A stretch of DNA of 24,371 bases. Source: a virus. This document shows positions 5,928-13,150 of this stretch, piece by piece. The stretch spans positions 1-24,371 of IMG/VR virus record IMGVR_UViG_3300031963_000900; one strand, 5' to 3'. Positions within the stretch are counted from its first letter, which is position 1. Every line of letters begins with the position of its first letter. The notes under the pieces are model-generated. The model was not told the origin of the DNA and ran no database searches. It saw only the letters and a list, made by a program, of their open reading frames with translations. The position numbers and the translations under genes are program-made.

Positions 5928-6793
5928 GCGAGCTGGACCTGACGGAACCTGATTTGCCGGTTGGCGGTTATCGAATCGAGCTCGAAGACCGCGAAGGAAT
6001 CGCGGCTTCTTCGACCGATTGTTTGTTCGCGACGTTCGGCGACGTTCCCGTAAAGGTCGATCCTCGCAAGAGTCCGCTGGCGCAGAAGGGCTGGTTGCAG
6101 GTAGAAAATCAGCTACAGGTTGGATCGTGTCAGGGGCAAAGTCTAACCGAGTGCTCTGAGTTTTGTTGGGCAACGGCGACGGGCGGCAACGTGATCCAGT
6201 TGTCTCGCATGTACGCCTATCTTCGCTCGCAGCAGTTCGACAACATTCGCGGTGACTCTGGCAGCACTTTGTCAGGTGGCACGAAGACGGCCAAAGAAGG
6301 GATCTGCCTGGAAGCAATCGGCCCGTATACCTCTAGTTATCCTGGCTGGGGTTGGATCACTCCAGCGATGAGCGAGAACGCGAAGAACTACAAGCTCAAG
6401 ACGCACTCGGTGATCAGGTCGGCGGACGAGGTGCGACAGTATATCGGATCTGGTATTGGGATCGTCCAGATCGGGATTGCCTGGAATTCGACGATGACGC
6501 CTGACTCGCGAGGTTGTATTCGTCGGTGGTCTCCAGGCGGCGGCGGGCATGCGGTCGTCTTCTGCGGCTATCTACCTGATGCCGAAGTGGGTGCTCAAAG
6601 CTCGAAGGGCTGGTGGGCATTGCTCAAGAACAGTTGGGGTACACGCTGGGGCATTGGTGGCTATACCTATGTCGATCCCAGCGCGATCAACCAGATGCTG
6701 TCGCACTCATGGACGGTCATGATCGGGCGATCGGACATGGAGGTTCCAGGTCCGCGAAACATCGATTGGGTGAAGGAGAGCGTTTTCTCATGA
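5924..6793 (+). CDS. Papain-family (C1) cysteine protease
   Basis: A 289-residue protein with the full C1 peptidase signature: VENQLQVGSCQGQS, in which Q63 is the oxyanion glutamine and C69 the nucleophile with papain-like six-residue spacing; GGGGHAVVFCGY with catalytic H209; and LLKNSWGTRWGIGGY with N236. All four active-site residues are present, so it should be active. There is no signal peptide and only a short N-terminal extension (about 45 residues), which could act as a propeptide. It starts at an ATGA overlap with a secreted-protein gene and ends at an ATGA overlap with a membrane-protein gene. The setting suggests release into the envelope via a holin, and attack on host envelope protein is inferred. 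Alternatives are virion maturation or an injected virion protease. Confidence 0.88.
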   Translation: MSELDLTEPDLPVGGYRIELEDREGIAASSTDCLFATFGDVPVKVDPRKSPLAQKGWLQVENQLQVGSCQGQSLTECSEFCWATATGGNVIQLSRMYAYLRSQQFDNIRGDSGSTLSGGTKTAKEGICLEAIGPYTSSYPGWGWITPAMSENAKNYKLKTHSVIRSADEVRQYIGSGIGIVQIGIAWNSTMTPDSRGCIRRWSPGGGGHAVVFCGYLPDAEVGAQSSKGWWALLKNSWGTRWGIGGYTYVDPSAINQMLSHSWTVMIGRSDMEVPGPRNIDWVKESVFS

Positions 6794-7032
6794 CACAGGA
6801 TTCGCTCATCTACATCATCGGAACCGGCGTCTGCGGTGCACTCACGACAGCGGTGGTCTATTTGTTTCATCGATTCGAACAAGCCAAGAGTTTGCTTGTG
6901 AATCACTTTGAGGCTCAGCTTACTGTCGTTAATTCTCGGCTTCAAGATTGCGAAACGGATCGAGAGTCGCTTCGACAATCGATATTTGATCTACACCGCG
7001 AAATGATCGAACTGAAGCGGAGGATGGCGTAG
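6790..7032 (+). CDS. Small membrane-anchored coiled-coil protein
   Basis: An 80-residue protein. ATG 6790 overlaps the protease stop (ATGA), and AAGGAG lies 11 bases upstream. A longer in-frame start at 6613 lies inside the protease gene and is rejected. Residues 6-25 (LIYIIGTGVCGALTTAVVYL) form one membrane helix. Residues 28-79 are heptad-like and charged (LLVNHFEAQLTVVNSRLQ..., ending EMIELKRR), a likely coiled coil. This shape is seen in phage spanins and small lysis accessory proteins. It is the last gene before the tail-fibre block. No family recognised. Confidence 0.6.
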   Translation: MTQDSLIYIIGTGVCGALTTAVVYLFHRFEQAKSLLVNHFEAQLTVVNSRLQDCETDRESLRQSIFDLHREMIELKRRMA

Positions 7033-8525
7033 TGGGCGTATCTGCTCTGCTGTCTACTCAGATCCTCGATTCCTCGGCAACTGGTCGATCGGTTTTGACT
7101 GGTGCGGATGCCGCGGCGATACGCAGCGTTCTTGGTCTGGGATCGCTGGCGACGCAGAGCGGCACCATTGCCGACTACTTGACGATTGCGTCGGCGGCAT
7201 CGAGCTATCAACCGCTCGATAGCGATCTGACAGCGATCGCGGCATTGTTTACGACTTCATTCGGTCGAGGCTTGCTGACAGAGTCATCGAACAGCACGGC
7301 ACGAACCACGCTCGGGCTTGGGACGCTTGCCACCGTATCGCCAACAGGGACGCCTGACGGAACTAAGTTTCTGCGTGATGACGGGTCTTGGCAAGTACCT
7401 GCCGGAGGCGGTGGCGGGATCACCACGCTGAACACATTGACGGCGACGACGCAGACGTTTGCGACCGGGACAAGCGGAAGCGACTTCGGAATCAGTTCGA
7501 CGACCTCTACGCACACCTTCAATATGCCGGACGCTGGTGCGTCTGCTCGCGGGGTGGTGACGACTGGAACGCAGACGTTTGGCGGTGCTAAGACGTTCAA
7601 CTCGCTATTCACGAACGCACTCGGGACGATCACAGCTTCGACGCCTGCCACGTTTACGCAGACGTGGAACTCTGGAGGTGTGACGTTCAATTCGTTGCTC
7701 GTCAACGTGACTGACACCGCGTCAGCGACAGCAAGCACGCTGCAGGATTGGCAAGTCGGTGGAGCGAGCCGGGTCAGGATCACGAAGCAAGGAAGCATTG
7801 TTGTTAGTGACACTCCAGGCACTTCGGCAGGGTTTGCGAACACGGCTACATTCGGAGCGTCCGGAGTTAATCCTGTGTTCTATCGTGGCACCCAATTGGT
7901 CGCGATGTTCGATGCTGCGCTCACCATACTATCAACAGGCTACCTAGGAATCTCATCCGGCACGCCCACAGAAGGAAACGCGGACGTTCGGTTGTTTCGC
8001 GACGCGGCGGCAACGTTGGTGCAGAGAAACGCTCTCAACGCCCAGACGTTCGCCGTGTCCAATACCTACACGTCTTCGACCAGTTTCGAATATGGGCGGT
8101 TCTCATGGGTGTCGTCCGAGTTTCGCGTTGGAACGGCAGTCGGATCGGCAGGCGGTACGCAGCGAGTGACCTCGTTCGGGTTGTGGAACTCAGGTGGAAC
8201 GTGGACCGAAGCACTGAGAATCAACACAGCAGGAACCGTGACGATCGGAGCGTACACGTTACCAGCGGTTGACGGCACAAACGGCCAAGTGCTCAAGACA
8301 AACGGGTCTGGAGTTGTAACGTGGCAAGCCGACAGCACGGGCGGCGGCGGTGTAACCGACGGTCATAAAGGGGATATCACGGTTTCAGCGAGCGGTGCAA
8401 CGTGGACGATCGATAACTCTGCCGTAACGCTGGCTAAGACGACCGGAATCCAGAAGGTGATCACCTCGGGAACGGCGGCTCCGAGTGGTGGCACCGACGG
8501 CGACATTTACTTGCAATACACTTAG
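7032..8525 (+). CDS. Tail fibre protein
   Basis: A 497-residue protein from a GTG start that overlaps the preceding TAG (TAGTG junction). The composition is Ser/Thr/Gly/Ala rich. The N-terminal third holds tail-fibre repeats: LTGADAAAIRSVLGLGSLATQSGT (about 22-45), LDSDLTAIAALFTTSFGRGLL (about 63-83) and STARTTLGLGTLAT (about 88-101). Then comes DGTKFLRDDGSWQVPAGGGGG, a phrase common in phage fibres before a glycine linker. The middle and end are beta-rich (TQTFGGAKTFNS; TNGSGVVTWQAD). Such fibres trimerise and bind host surface receptors. The C-terminal half is not recognisable by eye, as expected for rapidly changing receptor-binding regions. Confidence 0.8.
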   Translation: MGVSALLSTQILDSSATGRSVLTGADAAAIRSVLGLGSLATQSGTIADYLTIASAASSYQPLDSDLTAIAALFTTSFGRGLLTESSNSTARTTLGLGTLATVSPTGTPDGTKFLRDDGSWQVPAGGGGGITTLNTLTATTQTFATGTSGSDFGISSTTSTHTFNMPDAGASARGVVTTGTQTFGGAKTFNSLFTNALGTITASTPATFTQTWNSGGVTFNSLLVNVTDTASATASTLQDWQVGGASRVRITKQGSIVVSDTPGTSAGFANTATFGASGVNPVFYRGTQLVAMFDAALTILSTGYLGISSGTPTEGNADVRLFRDAAATLVQRNALNAQTFAVSNTYTSSTSFEYGRFSWVSSEFRVGTAVGSAGGTQRVTSFGLWNSGGTWTEALRINTAGTVTIGAYTLPAVDGTNGQVLKTNGSGVVTWQADSTGGGGVTDGHKGDITVSASGATWTIDNSAVTLAKTTGIQKVITSGTAAPSGGTDGDIYLQYT

Positions 8526-8534
8526 GAGTAACGC

Positions 8535-9002
8535 ATGCCAGACAACGTAGGTTATACCGCCGGGAGTGGCGTCAATATCGCAAGCCGCGAGGTCAGCTAC
8601 TCTGGGCAGACGGCACAAGCTCAAGTCGTCGGGCTGGCAACGTTTGCTGGATCGGATGACGCGAAGACGATCGCGGATGTCAGCGACTCGAATCCCCTAC
8701 CGATCGCTGGCTACGGCGAACTCATTGAAGCGATCGAGGCGATGCGATTTGCGATTAACCAACTGACACGCTCGATTGGATACGCCCTGCCAAACACGAG
8801 CGGTCAGCCTATTTTCGAGGCTCGGCAAGCAACAGCAGCAAACCTTCAGACCACAGCGACACAAGCCGGAACGTGGAACATCGGAACAGTGACGGCCGTC
8901 ACAAGCCAAACGCAAATCGGCGGTCTGGCGGCAGTCCATGTTGTTCCATCCGTAATGAACACTGACGCGGCGACACTCCGGCGAAACATCTCAGTCACCT
9001 AA
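8535..9002 (+). CDS. Hypothetical virion protein in the fibre block
   Basis: A 155-residue protein with GGAG about 6 bases before ATG. The first 60 residues and last 60 are Ser/Thr/Gln rich and likely beta structure (GSGVNIASREVSYSGQTAQAQVVGL; TATQAGTWNIGTVTAV). The centre is helical (ELIEAIEAMRFAINQLTRSIGYAL). The TAxQAGTWxIGTV phrase recurs in phage tail and decoration proteins. Position between two fibre-type genes supports a structural role, probably at the tail tip or fibre base. No exact family identified. Confidence 0.55.
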   Translation: MPDNVGYTAGSGVNIASREVSYSGQTAQAQVVGLATFAGSDDAKTIADVSDSNPLPIAGYGELIEAIEAMRFAINQLTRSIGYALPNTSGQPIFEARQATAANLQTTATQAGTWNIGTVTAVTSQTQIGGLAAVHVVPSVMNTDAATLRRNISVT

Positions 9003-9011
9003 GAGGAAATC

Positions 9012-10442
9012 ATGGCAACGACAAACGGAAACCGAAAGATTCTGGACCTTAAGCGGTGGGAGATGTGTGCCCCTGCTCCTGTTGCATCGGCGGCGGGTTC
9101 GTGCATCGCATCGAGTCGGCATTCCCGGCAGCAGCAATTGTATTTTCGGAGCAACACCGAAGCGTACATTTACAATCCGTCCGAGGACGGTTGGGTGCAA
9201 CTCGCGTCTCCGGTCATGGCAGGCACGTTTGGTGCGGGGGCGAGTGCTACCGCTGGGGCATGGTCAACTGGGTCAACGGTCGCCGCTGCCTCGCTGACCG
9301 CAACGGCTGGAACGACTTCGACCATCACGACCAACCAAACACTTTCCCGCGACCTTCGCGGCTACAAAATCTACATTCTGAGCGGTCCTAACAATGGCTC
9401 GGTGCTGGATATTGTGTCGAATCAAATCGGGTCCAATGCCGTTATTACGGTGGCGACCCAAGCCTCGGCATTTTCGGCCTCGACGGTGTACCGATTGCTG
9501 ACCCCTCGCTGGTATCTGCTGTCTGCAGGTACGCTCGCCTCGGGCAGTTTTCGCGTTTACGATTTCGCTACCAACACCTACCAAACGCTGGTCAACACGG
9601 GCCTCCCGGCGACCATCGGAACCGATGGCAAGCTGATTGCCACACCGTCGATTGTTGACGGGGCTTTCAAACAGTTCGCCACTGGCACGGCGACGAGTGC
9701 CACCTCGACGACGCTAGTGCAAACTGGCAAGACTTGGACGGCGAGTCAATGGATTAACTCGCAGGTCCGCATCACTGGCGGAACCGGGGCCGGTCAGATT
9801 CGGACTATCACGGCAAACACGACCGACACGCTGACCGTCGCAACGTGGACCACCACGCCAGACGCGACCTCGACCTATGCAATCGAAGGCAACGACGATT
9901 TTCTCTACTACATGGGAAACAATGCCGTTACACTGTACCGCTACAGCATCAGCGGCAACTCTTGGTCAACGCTAACGCCGGGGGCGGCTCGGGCAGCTGC
10001 ACCGTCAACCGGCATGTCAGCCCACTGGGTTCACTCGGCAACGGAAACCGACTGGACCAACGAATCGGCAATCCTTAACGGGCGGTACATCTACTCGTTC
10101 CAAGGTGGTGCAACTGCCAACCTTCACCGGTACGACATTGCCGGGAACACTTGGGCGACGATTACCTACGCGCCCAACACCGAGACGTTTACCACCGGAA
10201 CAAAATACGCCTTGCACAACGGGATTCTCTACATCCAAAAGGATGCGACTGGCCGCTGGTTTGCGTTTGACTTCTCGCGAAGCGAAATGTTTCCTTGGGG
10301 GACGATGCTTTACACGCAAGGTGCGGCGCTGGTTGGCGATACTGCCTTCGACGTGATTTACGAGGACGGAGCGACCGACATTTACTACGTCCACATGCTC
10401 CACAACACTTCGACGATCCAACTTCGCCAACAGGTGATCTAG
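9012..10442 (+). CDS. Kelch-like beta-propeller virion protein with inserted modules
   Basis: A 476-residue protein with GAGGAAA upstream of ATG. Kelch-type blades, in which Tyr-hydrophobic-Tyr/Phe is followed by a small-polar turn and Trp, occur at residues 43-64 (AYIYNPSEDGWVQL), 180-193 (RVYDFATNTYQTL), 298-321 (LYRYSISGNSWSTL), 357-384 (LHRYDIAGNTWATI) and 405-430 (WFAFDFSRSEMFPW). Two Thr/Ala-rich inserts interrupt the blades, at 74-163 and 221-292. The second contains GGTGAGQIRTITANTTDTL and TTPDATSTYAIEG, a phrase known from other phage surface proteins. There is no signal peptide. A receptor- or glycan-binding part of the tail is the likely role. Confidence 0.65.
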   Translation: MATTNGNRKILDLKRWEMCAPAPVASAAGSCIASSRHSRQQQLYFRSNTEAYIYNPSEDGWVQLASPVMAGTFGAGASATAGAWSTGSTVAAASLTATAGTTSTITTNQTLSRDLRGYKIYILSGPNNGSVLDIVSNQIGSNAVITVATQASAFSASTVYRLLTPRWYLLSAGTLASGSFRVYDFATNTYQTLVNTGLPATIGTDGKLIATPSIVDGAFKQFATGTATSATSTTLVQTGKTWTASQWINSQVRITGGTGAGQIRTITANTTDTLTVATWTTTPDATSTYAIEGNDDFLYYMGNNAVTLYRYSISGNSWSTLTPGAARAAAPSTGMSAHWVHSATETDWTNESAILNGRYIYSFQGGATANLHRYDIAGNTWATITYAPNTETFTTGTKYALHNGILYIQKDATGRWFAFDFSRSEMFPWGTMLYTQGAALVGDTAFDVIYEDGATDIYYVHMLHNTSTIQLRQQVI

Positions 10443-10443
10443 C

Positions 10444-10992
10444 ATGTTCCTGACGCTGCTTGCACCACAAAGCACACCAACACCAGCATCTACCAAAGCG
10501 TGGATCCGCGTTAGCAGCGTTTGGAAAGAGGCTACTCCGTTTGTGCGAGTTGCTGGAACGTGGAAGCAAGCAACGCCGTTCATTCGCGTGAGCGGGGTCT
10601 GGAAAACGCAACTGGACAAGACGCCAGCGGCGATTGATTGGAGCACAGTAACGTTCAACTCGACGGACGAGGAATGCATCGTTGTCGGTCGTCAGTTCAC
10701 TGGGATTGATCAGCAGATCAGCGTGCAGATCCAGCCGGGGACGGGGACAAACCCGACATTGCACTACCAGAAGACCTCAACAAGTCTGAACGGAAATACA
10801 GTGACCGCGTTTCCAACCAGTCCTTGGGTTGATGTGACGGCAAACACAACGATCACAATTGATGCGGGAGAATGGCTGAACTTTGCCTGCTCGGATTCGT
10901 TCCAAGCTACTTCGTCTCGCACGGCCACAATCGTCAACGTCTCAGACGGAAACGCAACTCTCGACACCTTTAATTATCGATCGGAACTCTAG
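10444..10992 (+). CDS. Tail fibre-like protein with W-x-RV-x-G-x-WK repeats
   Basis: A 182-residue protein starting one base after the previous stop. Residues 19-55 contain three copies of a 15-residue repeat with the pattern (A/P)-x-(I/V)-RV-(S/A)-(S/G)-x-WK-x-ATPF: AWIRVSSVWKEATPF, VRVAGTWKQATPF and IRVSGVWKTQ. This repeat type is common in phage tail and fibre proteins. The remainder is beta-rich (TVTFNSTDEECIVVGRQFTG; DVTANTTITIDAGEWLNFAC), possibly a jelly-roll or Ig-like fold. Role inferred: virion surface or fibre component, in series with the kelch-like protein. Confidence 0.6.
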   Translation: MFLTLLAPQSTPTPASTKAWIRVSSVWKEATPFVRVAGTWKQATPFIRVSGVWKTQLDKTPAAIDWSTVTFNSTDEECIVVGRQFTGIDQQISVQIQPGTGTNPTLHYQKTSTSLNGNTVTAFPTSPWVDVTANTTITIDAGEWLNFACSDSFQATSSRTATIVNVSDGNATLDTFNYRSEL

Positions 10993-10994
10993 CT

Positions 10995-11357
10995 ATGCCT
11001 CCTTACAACGAGCCGCAACCTGGTTTTGATGCCGTGCAACATGCTGCCAACAAGGTCGCGAGAGCGAACGACTTTCATGATTTGGTTGTCGCGACCTATC
11101 AGCAAACGTATCGCGACTTCTGGGGACTGAAGCAAGAGGGTGGAAGCGTCTACAGCACCGAGCAGATGCAAGCGGTCGTTGATGCGATGCCTCAATCGAC
11201 TGCGATCCAGATTTTGCAGCACGCGGGAGCGTTCGCGGCGTACATTTCGACTTCGTATCCCGGATCGCTCGGAGTTCAATTCCTCGACGCTGCGTTCGAT
11301 TACACGATTGACGAGAACGGACTGACTATTGGGAGCCTCAAGCAGGAATGGTCATGA
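10995..11357 (+). CDS. Hypothetical protein in the fibre block
   Basis: A 120-residue protein starting two bases after the previous stop, mostly helical by composition (QHAANKVARANDFHDLVVATYQQ; STAIQILQHAGAFAAYISTSYPG). It has no membrane helix, signal peptide or recognisable motif. Similar helical proteins sit beside tail-fibre genes in other phages as attachment or baseplate-associated proteins, but I cannot name a family. Its stop overlaps the start of the following cysteine-rich gene (ATGA), so the two are likely translationally coupled. Confidence 0.6.
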   Translation: MPPYNEPQPGFDAVQHAANKVARANDFHDLVVATYQQTYRDFWGLKQEGGSVYSTEQMQAVVDAMPQSTAIQILQHAGAFAAYISTSYPGSLGVQFLDAAFDYTIDENGLTIGSLKQEWS

Positions 11358-11497
11358 GATCGTGCTTTGTGTGTTTGGTTTTGGTTGTAGGTTGCAATGC
11401 GGATCCGTGTTGCAAACGTTGCAAGCCGCCATGCGAATGCAATGCGTGTGATGAATTCTGTGCTTGCCAAGAAATGGAGTCTGTAAGTGACGATTGA
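11354..11497 (+). CDS. Very small cysteine-rich putative lipoprotein
   Basis: A 47-codon frame begins at an ATGA overlap with the previous stop. Residues 1-14 (MRSCFVCLVLVVGC) form a short signal peptide ending in a lipobox (V-V-G-C, with C14 as acylation site). The mature part of about 34 residues holds nine cysteines including C14, with dense CC, CxxC and CxC patterns (DPCCKRCKPPCECNACDEFCAC), 11 cysteines in total. The tail is acidic. Coupling, a plausible lipobox and non-random composition argue that it is real, although it is too short for certainty. Possible roles are metal binding, superinfection exclusion at the envelope, or an outer-membrane spanin; all are speculative. The next gene starts 11 bases before its end. 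Confidence 0.5.
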   Translation: MRSCFVCLVLVVGCNADPCCKRCKPPCECNACDEFCACQEMESVSDD

Positions 11498-11639
11498 AAT
11501 CACTCAAGAAGAGCAGCAGCAACTGATTGCTTGCATCGAGATGGCAATCAAGCACGCACCAAACAGCTTGCAAGTGGCGGCACTGCTAATTCCGTTGGCA
11601 ACGAAATTGAGCGAGGCGAACAATGTCTCAAGTAGTTGA
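11487..11639 (+). CDS. Small helical phage protein
   Basis: A 50-codon frame from GTG with GGAG (11475-11478) about 8 bases upstream, overlapping the preceding gene by 11 bases and the following ATG by 17. The protein (MTIEITQEEQQQLIACIEMA..., ending NNVSSS) is one or two amphipathic helices with IKHAPNSLQVAALLIPLATKL. This resembles the short 'LIDLAVKxxGLxxAxxxxPLAxK' proteins found in phage genomes, a similarity recalled from memory. Function unknown. Confidence 0.5.
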   Translation: MTIEITQEEQQQLIACIEMAIKHAPNSLQVAALLIPLATKLSEANNVSSS

Positions 11640-12666
11640 GTTTTTTGCGGCTCCTGGGCAGACTGTAACCGCGCAGCTTTATTCGGCTGGCGACGATACG
11701 CTGGTATCGTCGCAGTCGGCAACCGAAGCTACGAACAGGAAGGGCGTTTACACGGCGACCTATACGGGCGTTGCAGCGGGAACGTATCGCGTCCTGGCGT
11801 TGGTTGGATCGACACCGATTGCAACTTGGTGGGTGGATTTGCTCACGGGATCTGCGACGTACATCGCTTACGAAATGCCGCTGGCCGTGCAGGTCGCAAG
11901 CGTCTACAACGCATCTCCGTCAGCCGGTTGGACGAATGGATCGTTTGGTGATCGTTTGCTCATTTCTGCTTCAGCACAAAGGACTGTCAGCGTCACAGGA
12001 TCAAACCATATTGCGTCTGCAGTGCATAGCATGGAGCCAGACGTAATGACCGCATCGGCTCTTGCGTCTGACGCAGTATTAGAGATTGCAACAGCGGTGG
12101 AGGCAACGCAGGCACTAAGTCGTCTAGATTCGATGATCGAGTCCGATGGTGCGGGGCAATTCCGGTTCGACACGATTGCACTATCGATGGCTCCAGCAGG
12201 TGGTGGCGGTGGTTCTGGCGATGCGAGCCAAGCGACACTTTTGCTCGTTAAGGCGAAGACGGATTTGATCACTGTCGGTCAGGTGCAATACACATCTCCA
12301 GTATCACCTATTGGGAACATTGCTACGCCGATACTCGCAGGCGACGACTACAAGGCCAGCATCGGAAACGCTTTTACTTGGACCATCAACGCTCGCACTG
12401 GTTACAGCGTATCGACCGCAACTTGTCGATTCGGCGGGTCTAGCGAAGACACCGGCGACGGTTGGAATGTGTCTGGTACGGTCAGCGATTTGGGTGGAGG
12501 TGAATGGCAACTGTCGTTCGACCTGCCGAAGGCGACGACATCGACGCTATCTCCTGGTTTTTATCGCTGGTCAGTTGAGCTCGTGAACCCTGGAGGCGAT
12601 GAAGTGACTGAGGTGTACAACAGCAACGCGAATAGGCAGGTTGAAGTGAGGGCAAAGCAGACATGA
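11623..12666 (+). CDS. Virion structural protein (fibre or baseplate type)
   Basis: A 347-residue protein. Residues 1-75 look like a beta-sandwich (FFAAPGQTVTAQLYSAGDDT, GVYTATYTGVAAGTYRVLAL), reminiscent of bacterial Ig-like or carrier domains. The centre contains SRLDSMIESDGAGQFRFDTIAL, a Gly-rich linker (PAGGGGGSGDASQ) and a helix, ATLLLVKAKTDLI. That helix matches the 'LLxIKAKTDLI' phrase frequent in phage tail-tip proteins. The C-terminal 100 residues (YKASIGNAFTWTI; GWNVSGTVSDLGGGEWQLSFDLP; SVELVNPGGDEV) are another beta domain like the receptor-side domains of phage baseplate proteins. Exact role unknown. It ends the fibre block. Confidence 0.6.
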   Translation: MSQVVEFFAAPGQTVTAQLYSAGDDTLVSSQSATEATNRKGVYTATYTGVAAGTYRVLALVGSTPIATWWVDLLTGSATYIAYEMPLAVQVASVYNASPSAGWTNGSFGDRLLISASAQRTVSVTGSNHIASAVHSMEPDVMTASALASDAVLEIATAVEATQALSRLDSMIESDGAGQFRFDTIALSMAPAGGGGGSGDASQATLLLVKAKTDLITVGQVQYTSPVSPIGNIATPILAGDDYKASIGNAFTWTINARTGYSVSTATCRFGGSSEDTGDGWNVSGTVSDLGGGEWQLSFDLPKATTSTLSPGFYRWSVELVNPGGDEVTEVYNSNANRQVEVRAKQT

Positions 12667-12778
12667 TCCCCCCCTACATGATGGGTCCTTATAGTATGCC
12701 AAAATGGCATCTTGCCGAATATCAGCCACGTTTTTTTCAAAAAAGTTAGTGCGTTAGAGGGTTAGGGAGGGGTGAGTT
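12667..12778 (+). other. AT-rich intergenic gap between fibre and packaging modules
   Basis: This is one of the longer gaps in the structural half. It contains a C7 run (12668-12674), a TATAGT box (12690-12695) that could serve as a -10 element, a 6-bp stem with 3-base loop (ATGCCA 12696-12701/TGGCAT 12705-12710), a T7-C-A6 stretch (12731-12744), and a purine run ending in GGGAGGGG before the TTG start. No clear -35 element or intrinsic terminator can be fixed. A promoter for the packaging and head genes is plausible by position. Confidence 0.35.
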
Positions 12779-13150
12779 TTGTTTGCACTTCAAACGGTCA
12801 GCGACGTGCGACTAGTGGGGAGAGCTTTGAAGGAAAAATGGAATGTCAACAGGACGAAAATAAAGTCCGCACTTATGAATGCTTTGGCCGATCCGGATCT
12901 TGCGATCGATGCCGCTAAGGTTTTGTTGTTGGCTGACGCTCTTGATGTGAAGCGAGAGGAACTCGAACAGAAAAAGGAAGTCAAAGAAAATGAGCAGCGA
13001 CTACGACTTCTTGAACTCGCTCGATCTGTCCCAGCTTCAGAACTTGCTCGTCTTGCATCCGAAAACGGCATCGGCGGCAGATCCGGTCAAGGGGGACGAG
13101 CGGCTAAAGCAACGCCAGTTAATGGCAAAAAAGCGAGCCGCAGAGCGTGA
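12779..13150 (+). CDS. Probable terminase small subunit
   Basis: A 123-residue protein from a TTG start with GGAGGGG about 5 bases upstream; no in-frame ATG occurs before residue 33, so TTG is favoured. Residues 8-34 (VRLVGRALKEKWNVNRTKIKSALMNAL) look like a DNA-binding helical segment. ADPDLAIDAAKVLLLADALDVKREELEQKKEVKENEQRLRLLEL is a long charged helix, a likely oligomerisation coiled coil. The C-terminus is basic and Gly-rich. A helical DNA-binding domain plus a central coiled coil, directly before the large terminase, is the usual small-subunit layout; family identity is not visible by eye. It overlaps the large-subunit gene by 161 bases. Confidence 0.6.
   Translation: MFALQTVSDVRLVGRALKEKWNVNRTKIKSALMNALADPDLAIDAAKVLLLADALDVKREELEQKKEVKENEQRLRLLELARSVPASELARLASENGIGGRSGQGGRAAKATPVNGKKASRRA

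Noticed and set aside
10017-10679. 220-codon frame on the - strand
   Set aside because: Antisense to two overlapping structural genes, with no recognisable domain or start signal.
12696-12710. ATGCCA-AAA-TGGCAT hairpin as a terminator
   Set aside because: The loop is only 3 bases, the stem is not GC-rich, and the T-run begins about 20 bases later, so it is not a credible intrinsic terminator.
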